Positions 11,043-22,145 of a stretch of DNA of 64,000 nucleotides are shown here, one piece after another. Origin of the DNA: Vigna angularis (Eukaryota > Streptophyta > Magnoliopsida > Fabales > Fabaceae); contig NC_068975.1 of NCBI RefSeq assembly GCF_016808095.1, positions 24,001,501 to 24,065,500 on the forward strand, read 5' to 3'. A program made the position numbers and the translations under genes. The notes under the pieces are model-generated. The model had not been told where the DNA came from. It saw nothing but the letters and a program-made list of their open reading frames with translations, and searched no databases. Position 1 is the stretch's first letter; every line of letters begins with the position of its first letter.

Positions 11043-11590
11043 GATGGTGACCAGAAAAAGGGAAACATAAACCAGTTGAAAAGAGTTGCTTGTTGTAGAT
11101 TTTCTACCAACAATGTCCTTATATAGACCAATTTGATTTACATACATGGTTTTGTTTTGCAGTAATCCTTGTTGCGTTTGAGTGAAAGTTCCAACTGGTT
11201 TAGCACATTTCAATCTCACTTTCAATGTCATTCCATATATGAAGGATATGAAAAATCTGGGACTTTAATGATATTTAATATGGAAGAAAAAAAATGAGTA
11301 AATTCAATTACTTAGTTTTGGTGTGTACATAGCCTTTTATAATTAAGCATAAAAAAAAGAAAAATTAAATAAATGTGTTCATATAATAACATTAATTAAT
11401 AAGTAATTTGTAATATTATCTTATATTTTAGTTTGTTTGAAATCTGATTTTTTACATATTTGAGTTGGTATAAAAGGGAGATATATGTCAAAAAATCTCA
11501 TTCTCATAATTGAATTTCATGGATTCGTAGATCTAAATATTTATCAGCATTTTTAAACGTTGGTATCATGTGAGATTCTTCATATAATAT
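11043..11590. other. Upstream flank of the MADS gene
   Basis: This would be the promoter region of the minus-strand MADS gene. The reading frame stays open upstream to 11231, but I see no MADS-type sequence there. No clear TATA box or other element can be assigned from sequence alone. The rest is AT-rich. Confidence 0.35.
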
Positions 11591-11599
11591 ATTTATAAT

Positions 11600-12539
11600 G
11601 ATTTGTGTTAAGGAGTGAATTTTAAATCTAACACAATCTCACAAATTCTTATAAAGTGAAGTTTATATCCATTTATACATTCTAAATTCTCATTATCTTT
11701 AATCAATGTGAAACTTTCAATACACCCTCATCACGCTGAAGTATATATACTCATGCGTAGTTAAATTTTAAGTCTAACTCAATCTCATAAAACTTTTATA
11801 AGATGACGTTTACACTCAGTTATATATTTTAAATTGAAATATGAATATATAATGAATGTTTCACATTACGATGTCTTATAATTTTATATCTCTATACTAC
11901 TATTCAACCTATTATCATATTTTGAAAATGAGATATTTTTAGCATTGGAGAAAATTATTTAAACAAAAGTCCAAAAATTTATTTTAGAAAATTAATTCAA
12001 ATATTGAAAAATCATAAATTCAATCTATAATACTCAGTTTATTTTCATTAATATTAATGAAAAATTACTTTTCTAAATTCAAAGTTCTAAGTTGAAATAA
12101 ACATCTATGCTGAAATTAGTAATAAAATGCTTGAAGAAAATAAGTAATTTATAACTAAATATTCGACTTTATAAGAATTTTACATGATTTTAGAGAATTT
12201 TGTCACAACTTATTCTTTTTTTGCATTTTGGTTTTATTTTCAACTTTGCAATTTTTGTTATTAGAAAGTGAGTTTTAAGCCTAACTTATCGGTCTTATCT
12301 TTTAGTCGATGTGGGACTTCCAACACACCCCCTTCATGTCGAGGTATAGACATCTCGTGCGTGATACTAGAAATTGGGTGATCCGATAATGACCCGATAG
12401 CGGATGAAATAGAAGAATAGAAGGCCCCTTATAACTCGTTATAATAGGCTCTAACCATGACTCTAATATCATATTAGAAAGTGAGTTTTAAGCCTAACTT
12501 ATCACCACAAAATCAGCTTATAAAATGAAGTTTGTACTC

Positions 12540-12574
<35 letters not shown>

Positions 12575-12600
12575 ATTTACATTATCTCTAGTCGATGAAG
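11600..12600 (+). repeat. Dispersed repeat family 'GTGAGTTTTAAGCCTAACTTATC...ATGTGGGACTTCCAAC', several copies
   Basis: At least three related segments occur here: near 11610-11740, near 11765-11835 and near 12260-12600. Shared words are TTTTAAGYCTAACTYAATCTCA, 'ATAAAATGAAGTTT' and 'GATGTGGGACTTCCAACACACCCCC'. In the last segment the start phrase TATTAGAAAGTGAGTTTTAAGC appears twice (12260 and 12473), so that copy is partly duplicated. It contains a (TA)n run at 12543-12569. A related inverted copy lies at 30010-30340. I do not know the class. No coding sequence is seen. Confidence 0.6.
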
Positions 12601-13590
12601 GAGTTCCAACATTTATCACCTTTTTAATTACTTGAACATTCTTATTCATTAAATGACTAAGCATTCATTACAAATGTGGTATTATATTGCTTACAAGTTA
12701 TTCTGACAACAATTACTAACGTTAATTGACACCAGCAATTAGACGCACGAAAATTTAAAATAATGTTAAAAATTTCGATTTTGTTCCTTGCTTTAATAAA
12801 TGAAAAAATGGATAAATGATAAAGTAATATTTTATTTTAGAAATGCGATTCTTTGATTCATGGATAAAAAAATAAAATTTCATTCTTAAGAAGAAAAGGT
12901 TATTAGAAATTTATTTTCAATGTGATAAATAGTACCAAAACGAATTGTTCATAACGAAAAATGGATTTGCTATGTAGATAATTATAATTTTACTTCCTCT
13001 AAAACTAGTAGTTTAACCATTAATAAAAAATAAACATTGATATTTTAATACATGCAGAATTTATTATGCATGTACACATATATAGTATTGATTGCTATAA
13101 TTTTCTATATGACTACTTAAAATAATGTATAAAGTAACTTGTCCATTATTATAAATTATGTTTTGTTTCTAAATAGAGTGTGAATTGAGTTCTAAAATAT
13201 ATTACTCAAATTAAGTTCAAGTGTTTTTTCTCCACCTTGAGATAAAATGGGTTTAGTTGCACCAGCATAAAATGGAAGTTTATTTGTTAAAACAAAAACT
13301 TAAATTATTAAAGACATTAGTGAGAGAAAAGTCATGACGCTAAATAATGATGTTTATGTCGTTGACATAGTAAAATAACGTGCACGTGAAAATTATAACT
13401 AAAACACAATGATGGTCTAATATTTGTTAATAAAATATTTTGTATATTTTAATTCGAGCTTTTCAAATACTGTAACATAAATAAAAGTAAACTTTTGACA
13501 AAGGGATAAATGTCTCGAAACACAGGTTGATCAATCTTGCAGGTTCTATTTTGACTTTTTTTTTTACATGTCGCTTGACAACATTTAAAG
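12601..13590. other. AT-rich intergenic DNA, nothing supported
   Basis: About 1 kb with no open frame of interest, no clear repeat and no RNA gene recognised. Confidence 0.5.
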
Positions 13591-13800
13591 CGTTAAGATA
13601 GGTGAAATATTCTACTGACGACGGATATTAGACAATCAAATATTGTGTTAGCTATAATTTGAATATTATTATAATTTATGCAGATTTGTGCACCTATCAT
13701 TCCTTTAATAGATAAGAATTGTAGGATCTTTGTATGTATATATGATACTTTACTCTTTGACATAAAATAATACATCAGAATTATTCTTTAAATCTTTTAA
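13591..13800 (+). repeat. 5' LTR of the copia element
   Basis: The segment from GTTAAGATA to TTTTAA matches 21599-21735 at the other end, sharing 'GGATRTTAGACAATCAAATATTGTGTTAG' and 'TGTGCACCTRTCATTC'. At about 210 bp it is a short LTR. The expected TG start is CG here. Directly after it, TATGGTATTAAGAGTC (13801-13816) resembles the initiator-Met tRNA primer-binding site TGGTATCAGAGC used by plant copia elements. Confidence 0.75.
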
Positions 13801-13876
13801 TATGGTATTAAGAGTCAAAAACTGATATCCTCTACAATATAGGAATCAATGCTTTTTTTTCCATGAAATATTTCTG

Positions 13877-14281
13877 ATGACTCCTTCCGATAAAAATCAA
13901 TCGAAAAAACATGATTCTGGAACTTTCGCGGCTTCCAAGAGTTATATTTTTACTACTATCGGATTTGTGACCAAGTCAGGTATATCTAACTTTGCCCTTA
14001 ATCTTTCTATTGTTACTAAGGATAATGATTGGATAATTGATTCAAGTGTTGATCATATGACTTATAATCCTCATACATTTACTAATTTTTCCTCTAATTG
14101 TTCTAAAACTGTTATTATTAATGTCAATAAGGTCTCATGTCCTATTGAAGGTATAAGTACTATATCCCTCTCACCCTCCTTATCGATTCCTGATGTTTTA
14201 ATTGTCTTGTTTTACCCAACTTGTCTTTTTCAGAACATCCATTCCAAAGAGAAAATTGTTAGTGGTAGAGAGAGTGAAGGA
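13877..14281 (+). pseudogene. Copia protease remnant
   Basis: The translation contains DNDWIIDSSVDHMTYNPHTF, which corresponds to the plant copia protease motif WIIDSGASDHMT. The catalytic DSG triad reads DSS here, so the enzyme should be dead. The frame breaks after about residue 120, and the GAG-pre-integrase part continues in another frame. Confidence 0.8.
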
Positions 14282-14289
14282 TAGTGTTA

Positions 14290-15690
14290 TTTTGAAAATT
14301 TCTCACAATAAACCCATAAAAGAGGGTTGGCTTGTCTTGCGAATGATCACATACAAGATAAAAACAAAAAAGAAATTTGGTTATGGCATAAACTGTTGGG
14401 ACATCCCTCTTTTGGTTATTTTAAAAAATTATTTCCACCATTATTTCATAAATGCAGTATTTCTGATTTTTTTTGTGAAACTTATGTTATGACAAAAAAA
14501 TCATCATGTTGTGTTTCTTTTAAGCAATAACAAAACTGATTTTCCCTTTTCATTAATTCACACATATGTTTGGGGCCCTGCCCCATAATCACATAATAGA
14601 AAAAATGGTTTATCAGTTTTTTGTTGATGATTATATTCAGGTAACCTGAGTATATTTGCTTAAACATAAAAGTGATGTGTGTGATGTGGTTTGTTTCTTC
14701 TATCATCTGATCGTTACACAATTTAACACATCTATTAAGGTCATTCGATCAGACAATGGAGATGAATATTTTAAGACTGAATTAATAGAGTTCATGAACT
14801 CTAAATGCATCTTGCATCAAACTACATGTCCTTATTCACCACAACAAAATGGAGTGGCTGAGAGGAAAAATAGACATATGTTAGAGGTGACAATATCACT
14901 TTTGATAGATGGTAATGTCCCATCTCATTTATGGGATGAAGTTGTGAGCTCTGTTGTTTATTTAATTAATCAAACCCCTTATAGTGTGCTTAACTTTCAA
15001 AGGCCTTTCGATGTGTTGTCTGATCATTGTATCATTTCTCTCATAGTTTATTTACCACCTCATATTTTTTGGATGTGTTATATATGTTTACTTACACCCA
15101 CAAACGTACAAAGCTTGAAGAGCGAGCGATCAAATGAGTTTTTGTTGGATATGGATCAACTAAAAAATGTTATCATACTTACCATCCACCATAAAAGAAA
15201 TTTTATATTTCTATAGATGTGACATTTACTGGCATGAATTCTTTTATGTTGATTCTCCACTTGAGGGAGGCAATGAAAGTGAAGTGCATAATCAGGATGT
15301 TAGTATGTTTGATATCTCATATATAAAGTTATATTGTGAAGATAAATTATCGTATGAGGATCATTCTGCAGGAAGTGAGCCAATCCTAAATATGGACACT
15401 TCTTTTCTAGATAATACAGTGTCTTCTGATTATAACCAATTGGTTCAATCTTCTCTACAGGTTCAGTTTAACTCTTCAGAGGTACCTTCTGATCATATCT
15501 CTGATAATACTAATTTAGATGAAATTGATCATGGAATTGATTCTTGTTTGCATGAGACCACCAATACATCAAACACTGAGTCTACTATTATTCAATATAA
15601 TCTTCCACCTCGTTCTAATTATGCTCAACCTCTAGCTATATATGAACCAAACCCACTACAAGAAAAAATTGAATTACATACCGCCAAAAT
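14290..15690 (+). pseudogene. Copia GAG-pre-integrase and integrase core remnant
   Basis: WLWHKLLGHPSFGYFKKLFP (near 14380) is the His-containing GAG-pre-integrase/zinc-binding segment. The core integrase follows with KVIRSDNGDEYF, then SPQQNGVAERKNRHMLE (14740-14890), covering the second Asp and the Glu of the DD35E triad. Next come SHLWDEVVSSVVYLINQTP and a degenerate C-terminal linker up to PPRSNYAQPLAIYEPNP, where the CACTA element interrupts the frame. At least two frameshifts and several stops break it. Confidence 0.85.
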
Positions 15691-15985
15691 CCGTATATAA
15701 GGCCCAAAATCCGTATATAACACTTGATTACATACGACTTACATACGAACAAAAATCCGTATATAAAACTGTCGTAGCTACTTTATATACGGATATATCC
15801 ATATATAACTTATATACGGATATATCCGTATGTAAATTATATACGAAAAAATCCGTATATAAAATCCGTATGTAAATTACATACGGATAAATCCGTATAT
15901 AAAATCCGTATATAAATTACATACGGATAAATCCGTATATAAAATTCGTATGTAAATTACATACGGATAAATCCGTATATAACTA
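15670..15985. repeat. Left subterminal repeat array of the CACTA element
   Basis: About 20 copies of a 10-12-bp word (ATCCGTATATAA, ATCCGTATGTAA, and the reverse TTATATACGGAT/TTACATACGGAT) occur within 320 bp in both orientations. In known CACTA elements such subterminal repeats bind the transposition proteins (TNPA in maize Spm); that role here is inferred. Confidence 0.9.
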
Positions 15986-16384
15986 TAATTTTATAAAAAA
16001 AATTAGATGATCTCACATCTATACCCAATAACTAATAGTTTCATATACTGATAAAAATAAAATAAAATTGCCAAATTGTAAAAAAATAATACCAAATATT
16101 TGTCAGTTTTTATTAAAACGTGATGTTTGTTTAATCCATTATAGTATTACACCATTCATTCAGTGACAAAGATCATATTACACAAGTCTTTCACATTTAA
16201 AAGTCAAATATATTATAATACTACAAAATCATGACTGTGAATTAAATTTATAAAATGTATAATAGTCATAAATAAATAGTACAATTCATAATATGGCAAA
16301 TGTAATAGTAAATTAAACTACTTATACAATTAGTTATCTGTGAAAAACTATCTAAGAATTGTTCCACCAGTGTTTGAAACACCA

Positions 16385-16645
16385 CTAACTAGTCATTTAT
16401 CATCAAGGCAATGGCTCTAAACCCCAAATAGAGAGAATCTTCAATTCTTGTATTGTTGAGTACAAGATTTACCAAGTGTATAGAAAAGTCTTGATGATGA
16501 TGCATTTGATTGTAAAGGCCTTGTGGCAATGTGTGCCATTGTTGCAAAAATGTGAAGCCAAGTTCGAAAACTTTTGCTGAGGAACACTTTTCATTCTTTC
16601 CACCATGCTCTTCTCCTAAGAGTAACACATCATTTAACACTATTA
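16385..16645 (-). pseudogene. Captured exon-like fragment in the CACTA element, gene unknown
   Basis: The minus strand reads open through about 83 residues, including KVFELGFTFLQQWHTLPQGL and LVLNNTRIEDSLYLGFRAIA. The composition is protein-like rather than the K/N/I noise of the surroundings. A TCTAATAG acceptor-like sequence precedes it on the minus strand. I do not recognise the family. It may be an exon of a host gene or of the transposon's own lost gene. Confidence 0.45.
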
Positions 16646-17084
16646 GAAATGTTTACACTACTCATTAATAATAAAATTTTATCTAGTTATTGTACTTGGT
16701 AGACTTAGTAAGAGTTTTTAAACTTATAGGAAAAAAAATATAACCGTTAATCTTATCTATGCTTTGCTCATACCTTAAAAAAATTGTGTTTATCAGAACA
16801 ACTAGAATTAATTATATATATTGATAGATATAGATTGAAAAACCTTGGCCCTGTTACAAAGCAGGTTTAACCACAAGCTTGATTAACACAAACTATTAAC
16901 CATATAATTAGTCTACCAACTTTGTTTAAAAGAAGATGATGTTGTAACAAAGAATTCAATGTACTAGTTAAACATTAATCAAATTACACAAGCAAGATTT
17001 GAGAATGTATACAAATTAGAGAAACATGTAAGCTTTTGTATCCATGCTCATAATATATTATCATAGGATAAAAAAAAGAAATAA

Positions 17085-18300
17085 CTTACCAAAAGATTAT
17101 GCACTAGGACACTTTTAAGATCTTGCATATTCAATTATGCCTGTGAAATGTCAAGAAAACGTATTATTTCTAATTCCATGTTGCCCAGCATGTCTATTCA
17201 TTCCCGCAACATTCTTACCCTTGCTAGCAATCCTATCTTGTCAAAATATTTAAAGAATGACAATACAATATATGTTTTGGCAAATTTTTTATGGGCCTGG
17301 TTCATCTTTTCTTTTGTAGATAGTAAATAATAACCACAAATTAGTAACCTGACTTGATACCGATAAGACTGGAATACTCAATAAAAACTTTTAATTAACA
17401 AACACAAATGGACTAGAAATATATAGAATCATAGATAATCAAGGTACATAAATAGAAATAACACTTTTAAATGGAAATTAGTAAACATTTAATGAGGTTA
17501 TGCACAGGGGTGGAGTTATTGAAGTCATTTTTGCCTATATGCCATGACTTGTAAATTTATTAAAAACAATAATAGATAAAAGTGGGAGCCATGGAATGCC
17601 TAGAAAAATGGAATGAGATGGGGATTGATAAAGTAAAACCGTGTGTAGAAAATATCTTGACAAGGAATCCTTTCACTTGTAAGGACACTAATTAACATTA
17701 TCAAAGTATTAGCCAAGCATCCTTCCAAATGGTGAAATCAATTATTTGAAGCTGCATGCATGTTTCACATATTGATCGAGTTTTTTTATTTATACAAAAC
17801 ATTTCCACCGATTTCCTTAAAACAAAGTTATCATAATTAATCAAATTCAACACACACTTATCATTTAATTACGTGGGTATAATTTATAATGAGTTGGTAG
17901 AACGATTGAGTACTTTATGCTCACACAAATATATTTAAAAGGGGTTTTATAATCAAATTTCATCATAGCTAAAAATTAGCTAGATAAGTCACAATTATGT
18001 ATAAATTAAAAAGTAATATAATAAAGTGATATCACTTAATTATTCTATCTTTTATTTTTTTATAAGTTTTTATAAGAAAACACTAACCTGTCTTCCTGAC
18101 TTTTACTTATTAGCTCATGCATTTTCTCCACCGCATGTATAGAGCAAGCCCATAGTTCAACTTCCTATTCAGTCCCTGGACCTATTTCTCCTCAATCAAT
18201 ACCATCTTTGCACCAAGACCAAGCTTTCCACGTGTATGTTTCAACCCATGCAGGGAATGCAAATACTTTAATGCAAGCACCTAACATTGAACAAAAACTC
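17085..18300 (-). other. Further exon-like scraps inside the CACTA element
   Basis: On the minus strand a short piece near 17150-17085 is bounded by TTTCACAG and GGTAAGTT, as an exon would be. Near 18240-18120 the minus strand reads FPAWVETYTWKAWSWCKDG, a stop, GEIGPGTE, a stop, then EVELWACSIHAVEKMHE. Those stretches look like ancient coding sequence with two stops. The families are not recognised. Confidence 0.3.
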
Positions 18301-18779
18301 ATGTTCTAGACAATGTAAGTGAAAAAAAAAACCAAAGTTATATATTCCACTGATTATCAATATAAAGAGTAATAAGTTATCAAACAATTATTTCTTACTA
18401 ACAATGCTAGAAAATGAAAAATTATTACATTGAAGCATTAAGTGTGTGATTGGACAAAATTCAGGGCATGTTATTAATGGACTCATGCTCATGAGGAGCC
18501 AAGGTTTCTAGATCAGCTAGAAGTTGTTACTGTGTAAACAAGATCACTTCTCTAAGCCTTGATGCCTTTGACTTTCTTTCACTATCTTGTCATTTCCTGG
18601 GACTAACTAAAAACCTCATAATGGCAACCAGTTGAAAGTTGGGCATGTTGTTGACTAACATTTTTTATAGCAAGCTTGTGTTAGCAATAAATTCTAACAG
18701 CTTGTTGCAAGGACCATCAGAACCATTCCTTTGTTTAGGGACAATTATTGGATTAAAGGATGAGAAAATGCCTGTAAGG

Positions 18780-19021
18780 ATTTTAATCCTAAAATTACCC
18801 AAGTTATCAAGAAAACTCTACAACTCCTTCAAACCTTAAGCAGAGAAGCTCCAATGCACTCTAGACCGAGGGGCCACCAAGTTGCGAGGAGGTTGCTGCT
18901 GGAAGCAAATCACAACTGACAAATTGTCTCCACTCTTTCTCTTTGAAGCCTCATCAACCAAATCCTTACTGCACAAGCTTCGGTCATTATGGTCCTGGAG
19001 CCTATTGTTACTGAAAAGCAT
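18780..19021 (-). pseudogene. PP2C protein phosphatase C-terminal fragment carried by the CACTA element
   Basis: The minus strand encodes DLVDEASKRKSGDNLSVVIC then FQQQPPRNLVAPRSRVHWSF, ending at SA with a stop. A run of similar sequence (GLKELxSFLDNLG) follows after that stop. The SGDNLSVV motif is the last conserved motif of plant PP2C phosphatases (the GxxDNxS/TVVV box, with a metal-binding Asp), followed by a proline/serine tail. Only this C-terminal piece is present, so it cannot be an active phosphatase. It is best read as a fragment captured from a host gene. Confidence 0.7.
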
Positions 19022-19089
19022 ATTATTTTCGTGTCAACAAAAAGCACACGCAAAACCCAAATCCAAATTCGCAAAAAAGCAAAGGTCGA

Positions 19090-19215
19090 AGGAAAAAGGG
19101 AGAATGCTCACATCTTAGGCCGACTAGTGGAATCGACGAAGTTGTTGAGGTTGGAGTGCGCGTGAAGCTTAAGCGAGAGATGGGGCTCGTTGAGCATCGC
19201 CAACATCCCACCTGC
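19090..19215 (-). pseudogene. Second captured exon with intact splice signals
   Basis: The minus strand reads ...GTTCTGCAG, then an open stretch translating to VGMLAMLNEPHLSLKLHAHS followed by NLNNFVDSTSRPKM, then GTGAGC, a good splice donor. The local GC content is well above the surroundings. Family not recognised. Together with the PP2C piece it suggests that the CACTA element holds parts of at least two genes, or of several exons of one. Confidence 0.45.
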
Positions 19216-19399
19216 AGAACTCACCAAAGTTGTTTAGGGATTTAGGGAATGAGCAGATAAGAGAATTTGAATGGAGAACTTATAGACTGAACGAATAACA
19301 CTCCCAGGAGGCTAGGAACAATGGGAATAAAGAAGGGTTAGATAGATTAAACCTAGATAATGGGAACGTACGGTAAAGGAAGAAATAAGGGTTAGATAC

Positions 19400-19600
19400 A
19401 TGAAAACCTAGGTTAGACACTACGCCAGTGAGCAGCGTCGCCGACGATGACCTTGGCCAGCCGGGAGAGGTGCGGCAATGATGAGGGACCTGACGGCAAT
19501 GGAGGTGGCACCGTAGTTAACTTGGGAAGGTGCAGAAAGAAGGTTGTTGTTGTTGTTGTTTCCGTGAAGAGAAGAGAAGAAACCCTACGAGGGTTTCATG
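19400..19600 (-). other. GC-rich captured segment
   Basis: This part is GC-rich and reads open on the minus strand as TTVPPPLPSGPSSLPHLSRL followed by AKVIVGDAAHWRS. It resembles a host first exon or 5' untranslated region rather than transposon sequence. It includes a (TTG)n run near 19545-19560. Unidentified. Confidence 0.35.
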
Positions 19601-19669
19601 CTTTGTGAGAATTTGGAAGAAGTAGAGAAAACGAAAATAAAGTTTTGTTTTTTATTTTTTTAATAATTA

Positions 19670-19945
19670 ATTATAAATATCCGTATGTAATTTCGGAAGG
19701 TAATAGCTTTTGGAATTACATAAGGATTTTAATTTTTTACCTACTGATTCTATCCTTGGCTAAAATTCCCACTCAAACGCGCCAATATTATATACAGATT
19801 TTATATACGGATATATCGGTAGGTAAAATCCGTATGTAAAATCCGTATATAACTTGTTTTTCAAGATTCGTATGTAAAATCCGTATATAATACTTACGTT
19901 ACATACGGATTAAAATCCGTATGTAAATATCGGTCAGTAATGACC
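19670..19945. repeat. Right subterminal repeat array of the CACTA element
   Basis: The same ATCCGTATRTAA words as at the left end occur here in both orientations, with some longer variants (ATACGGATTAAAATCCGTATG). The copies are less dense and more diverged than at the left end. Confidence 0.85.
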
Positions 19946-19960
19946 ATTTTTTTTGTAGTG

Positions 19961-21470
19961 ACTTCCCAAGCCAAAGTTAAATATCTCATTAGTAAATATG
20001 TGTCATCTCATAGGTTATCCCAATCATATGCATCATTTGTATCTCAATTATCTTCAATTTCTATTCCTAGTAATATACATGAAGCTTTGGCAAATCCTAG
20101 ATGGACCAAAGCAATGGTTGAGGAGATGACAACTTTAGAAAAAAAAACAACACTTAGGATCTTGTGTCCTTACCAAGAAGGAAGAAAATTGTGGACTTCA
20201 AATGGATATTTACAATTAAGTATAAAGCTTATGGACTATTGAGAGGTATAAAGCGCGACTTGTGGCTAAATGTTACACTCAGTCTTATGGTGTAGATTAC
20301 CAAAAGACGTTTGCACAGGTAGAGAAGTTCAACACTGTGAGAATACTTCTGTCGCTAGCTGCAAACCAAGATTGGCCTCTTCTACAATGTGATGTGAAAA
20401 ATGCTTTCCTACATGGAGAAATTTCAGAAGAAATTTATATGGATTCTTCACCAAGCATGACAGATTCAATTGGAATGAAGGTTTGCAAATTAATCTCTAT
20501 ATGGACTAAAACAATCTCAAAGAGCATGGTTTGGAAAGTTTACCAATTCTATAAAGGTTTTTGACTATAGAGCAAGTAACTCTGATCACACCTTATTTTT
20601 TAAGAGAGGAAAAAGAAAAATTATACCTTTGATTATATATGTAGATGACATGATTGTTACAGTAAATACCAAGATGAGATTTCTAGTTTACAATAATACA
20701 TTACATTTGAATTTGAGATGAAACAACTTGGAAACCTCAAATATTTTTTGGGTATTGAAGTAGCTAGATCAAAACATGGTATTTTCCTATGCCAAAAAAA
20801 AGTATACTATTGACTTACTATCAGAAACTGGACTACTTGAAGTAAACCAGTTGATACATCAATTGAATAAAATCATAAATTTTTTCAATGCTCAAATTTA
20901 GCGAGCATTGACAGAGGAAGATACCAAAGGTTGGTAGGAAAATTAATTTATTTGTGTCATACATGTCTAGATATCACCTATGCAGTGAATGTTGTTAGTC
21001 AATTTATGCATGAACCACGAAAGCTTCATATGGATGCTGTTGAAAGGATTTTGAGATATTTGAAGTTTGCTCCTGGAAAAGGAATTTTGTTCTCAAATCA
21101 TGGAAATTTAAAGGTAGAAAGGTACACTGATGTAGATTGGGCAGGTTCAAAAGATGATACAAGATTTATCTCTAGATACTTTATTTTTGTAAAAGGGAAC
21201 TTGTAATTTGGAGAAGTAAAAAATACCTTTAGTAGCAAGACCTAGTGCTGAAGCAGAATTCAGGGGCATGACACTAGGTGTATGTGAACCTTTTGTGGAT
21301 TAAAAATGTGTTGTCAGATTTGAGCTTTAAACCAAATGAAGCTATGAGTTTGTACTGTGACAATATTTTCGCTATAGCAATTGCTCATAATTCTGTGCAA
21401 CATAATAAAACAAAGCATGTGGAGATTGATAGACATTTCATTAAGAAAAGCTTGAAGCTAAAATAATTTC
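19961..21470 (+). pseudogene. Copia reverse transcriptase and RNase H remnant
   Basis: The RT entry region reads EALANPRWTKAMVEEMTTLE, then CYTQSYGVDYQKTFAQVEKF and LLQCDVKNAFLHGEI (20265-20430). The catalytic loop LIIYVDDMIVT is at about 20628-20660 and looks intact. RNase H follows with GKLIYLCHTCLDITYAVNVV, YTDVDWAGSKDDTR (21120-21160) and LYCDN...HNKTKHVEIDRHFIKK (21350-21450). Several stops and frame changes separate these pieces, so no polyprotein can be made. Confidence 0.9.
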
Positions 21471-21598
21471 ATTTCCTTTTATAAGATCAGAATTACAGTT
21501 GGTTGATGTTCTCACCAAAGAAATGTCAAGAGAATTGTTTAATGAGTCTCTATTCAAGTTGGAAATGTGTGATATCCATACACCAACTTGAGTAGGCT

Positions 21599-21735
21599 GT
21601 TAAGATATTCTAAATATTCTATTAACGGATGTTAGACAATCAAATATTGTGTTAGTTATAATTTATATATTATTATAAGTTATGCAAAATTGTGCACCTG
21701 TCATTCTTTTAACAGATGAAAAATTATAAAATTCA
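21599..21735 (+). repeat. 3' LTR of the copia element, truncated or diverged
   Basis: It begins TGTTAAGATATTC directly after the polypurine-like ACTTGAGTAGGC. It parallels the 5' LTR until about 21735 and is then no longer recognisable, so the last part of this LTR was lost or has decayed. Confidence 0.7.
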
Positions 21736-22145
21736 CTTTGTTAGTGATTTTATTGGAAAAAGCATTCAAAACGTTGAGCTTCATCAAACGGTCAATCATG
21801 GTCGAATTAACCTTTGAGAATAGGCTGATGGTTTGAGCCAAACTTGATATAGGCATCAAGATATTTTTGTAAAGGTTTAATTGCTTTGTTTGTCCCTAGT
21901 TTAAGGTGCAGTGTGTCAAGTTCGTCCATCATTTTAAAAAAGTTTCAATTTCGTTCAAACGTGGTTTAAAAGTTTCAAATTCATCCAAACGTGGTAAAAT
22001 TTGCCTCAATCAAGTCCCTTCCGTTAAATACAAACTAACCGGGTTAACTTTCTTTTCTCTTTCTTCTGCTTTTTTGTGCAACACAACTTTTTGTGAGTAC
22101 TTTCTCCTCTGCATCGCTGGATAAAGTGATACAAAATAAGTGAAA

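Larger units (their letters stand above)
15654..19960. mobile_element. CACTA (En/Spm) DNA transposon, non-autonomous, 4.3 kb
   Basis: It starts CACTACAAGAAAAAATTG and ends with the reverse complement of CACTACAAAAAAAATGG, the hallmark CACTA terminal inverted repeat. The flanking trinucleotides are ACC (15651-15653) and ACT (19961-19963), an imperfect 3-bp target duplication. Removing it rejoins the copia pol linker (...YEPNP) to the segment before RT (TSQAKVKYLISKYVSSHRLS), so the insertion is later than the copia element. Both ends carry dense subterminal repeats ATCCGTATATAA/ATCCGTATGTAA on both strands. The interior has no recognisable transposase but carries gene-like fragments, mostly on the minus strand, so it must have been moved in trans. 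Confidence 0.93.
13591..21735 (+). mobile_element. Ty1/copia retrotransposon, decayed, interrupted by a CACTA element
   Basis: The order is short LTR (13591-13800), primer-binding-site-like sequence, protease remnant, GAG-pre-integrase, integrase, then the inserted CACTA (15654-19960), then reverse transcriptase, RNase H and a 3' LTR remnant. The protease-integrase-RT order is diagnostic of Ty1/copia. The gag gene is nearly absent: the protease region begins only about 70 bp after the LTR. Many stops and frameshifts make it non-autonomous. The 3' LTR (from 21599) matches the 5' LTR for only about 135 bp. No target-site duplication was found. Confidence 0.88.

Noticed and set aside
10686..11126. 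Plus-strand open frames across the MADS gene
   Set aside because: Antisense shadows of the MADS coding sequence.
11043..11231. 63-residue N-terminal extension of the MADS protein
   Set aside because: MADS proteins begin at or near the MADS box; the extension has no family resemblance and probably is leader sequence.
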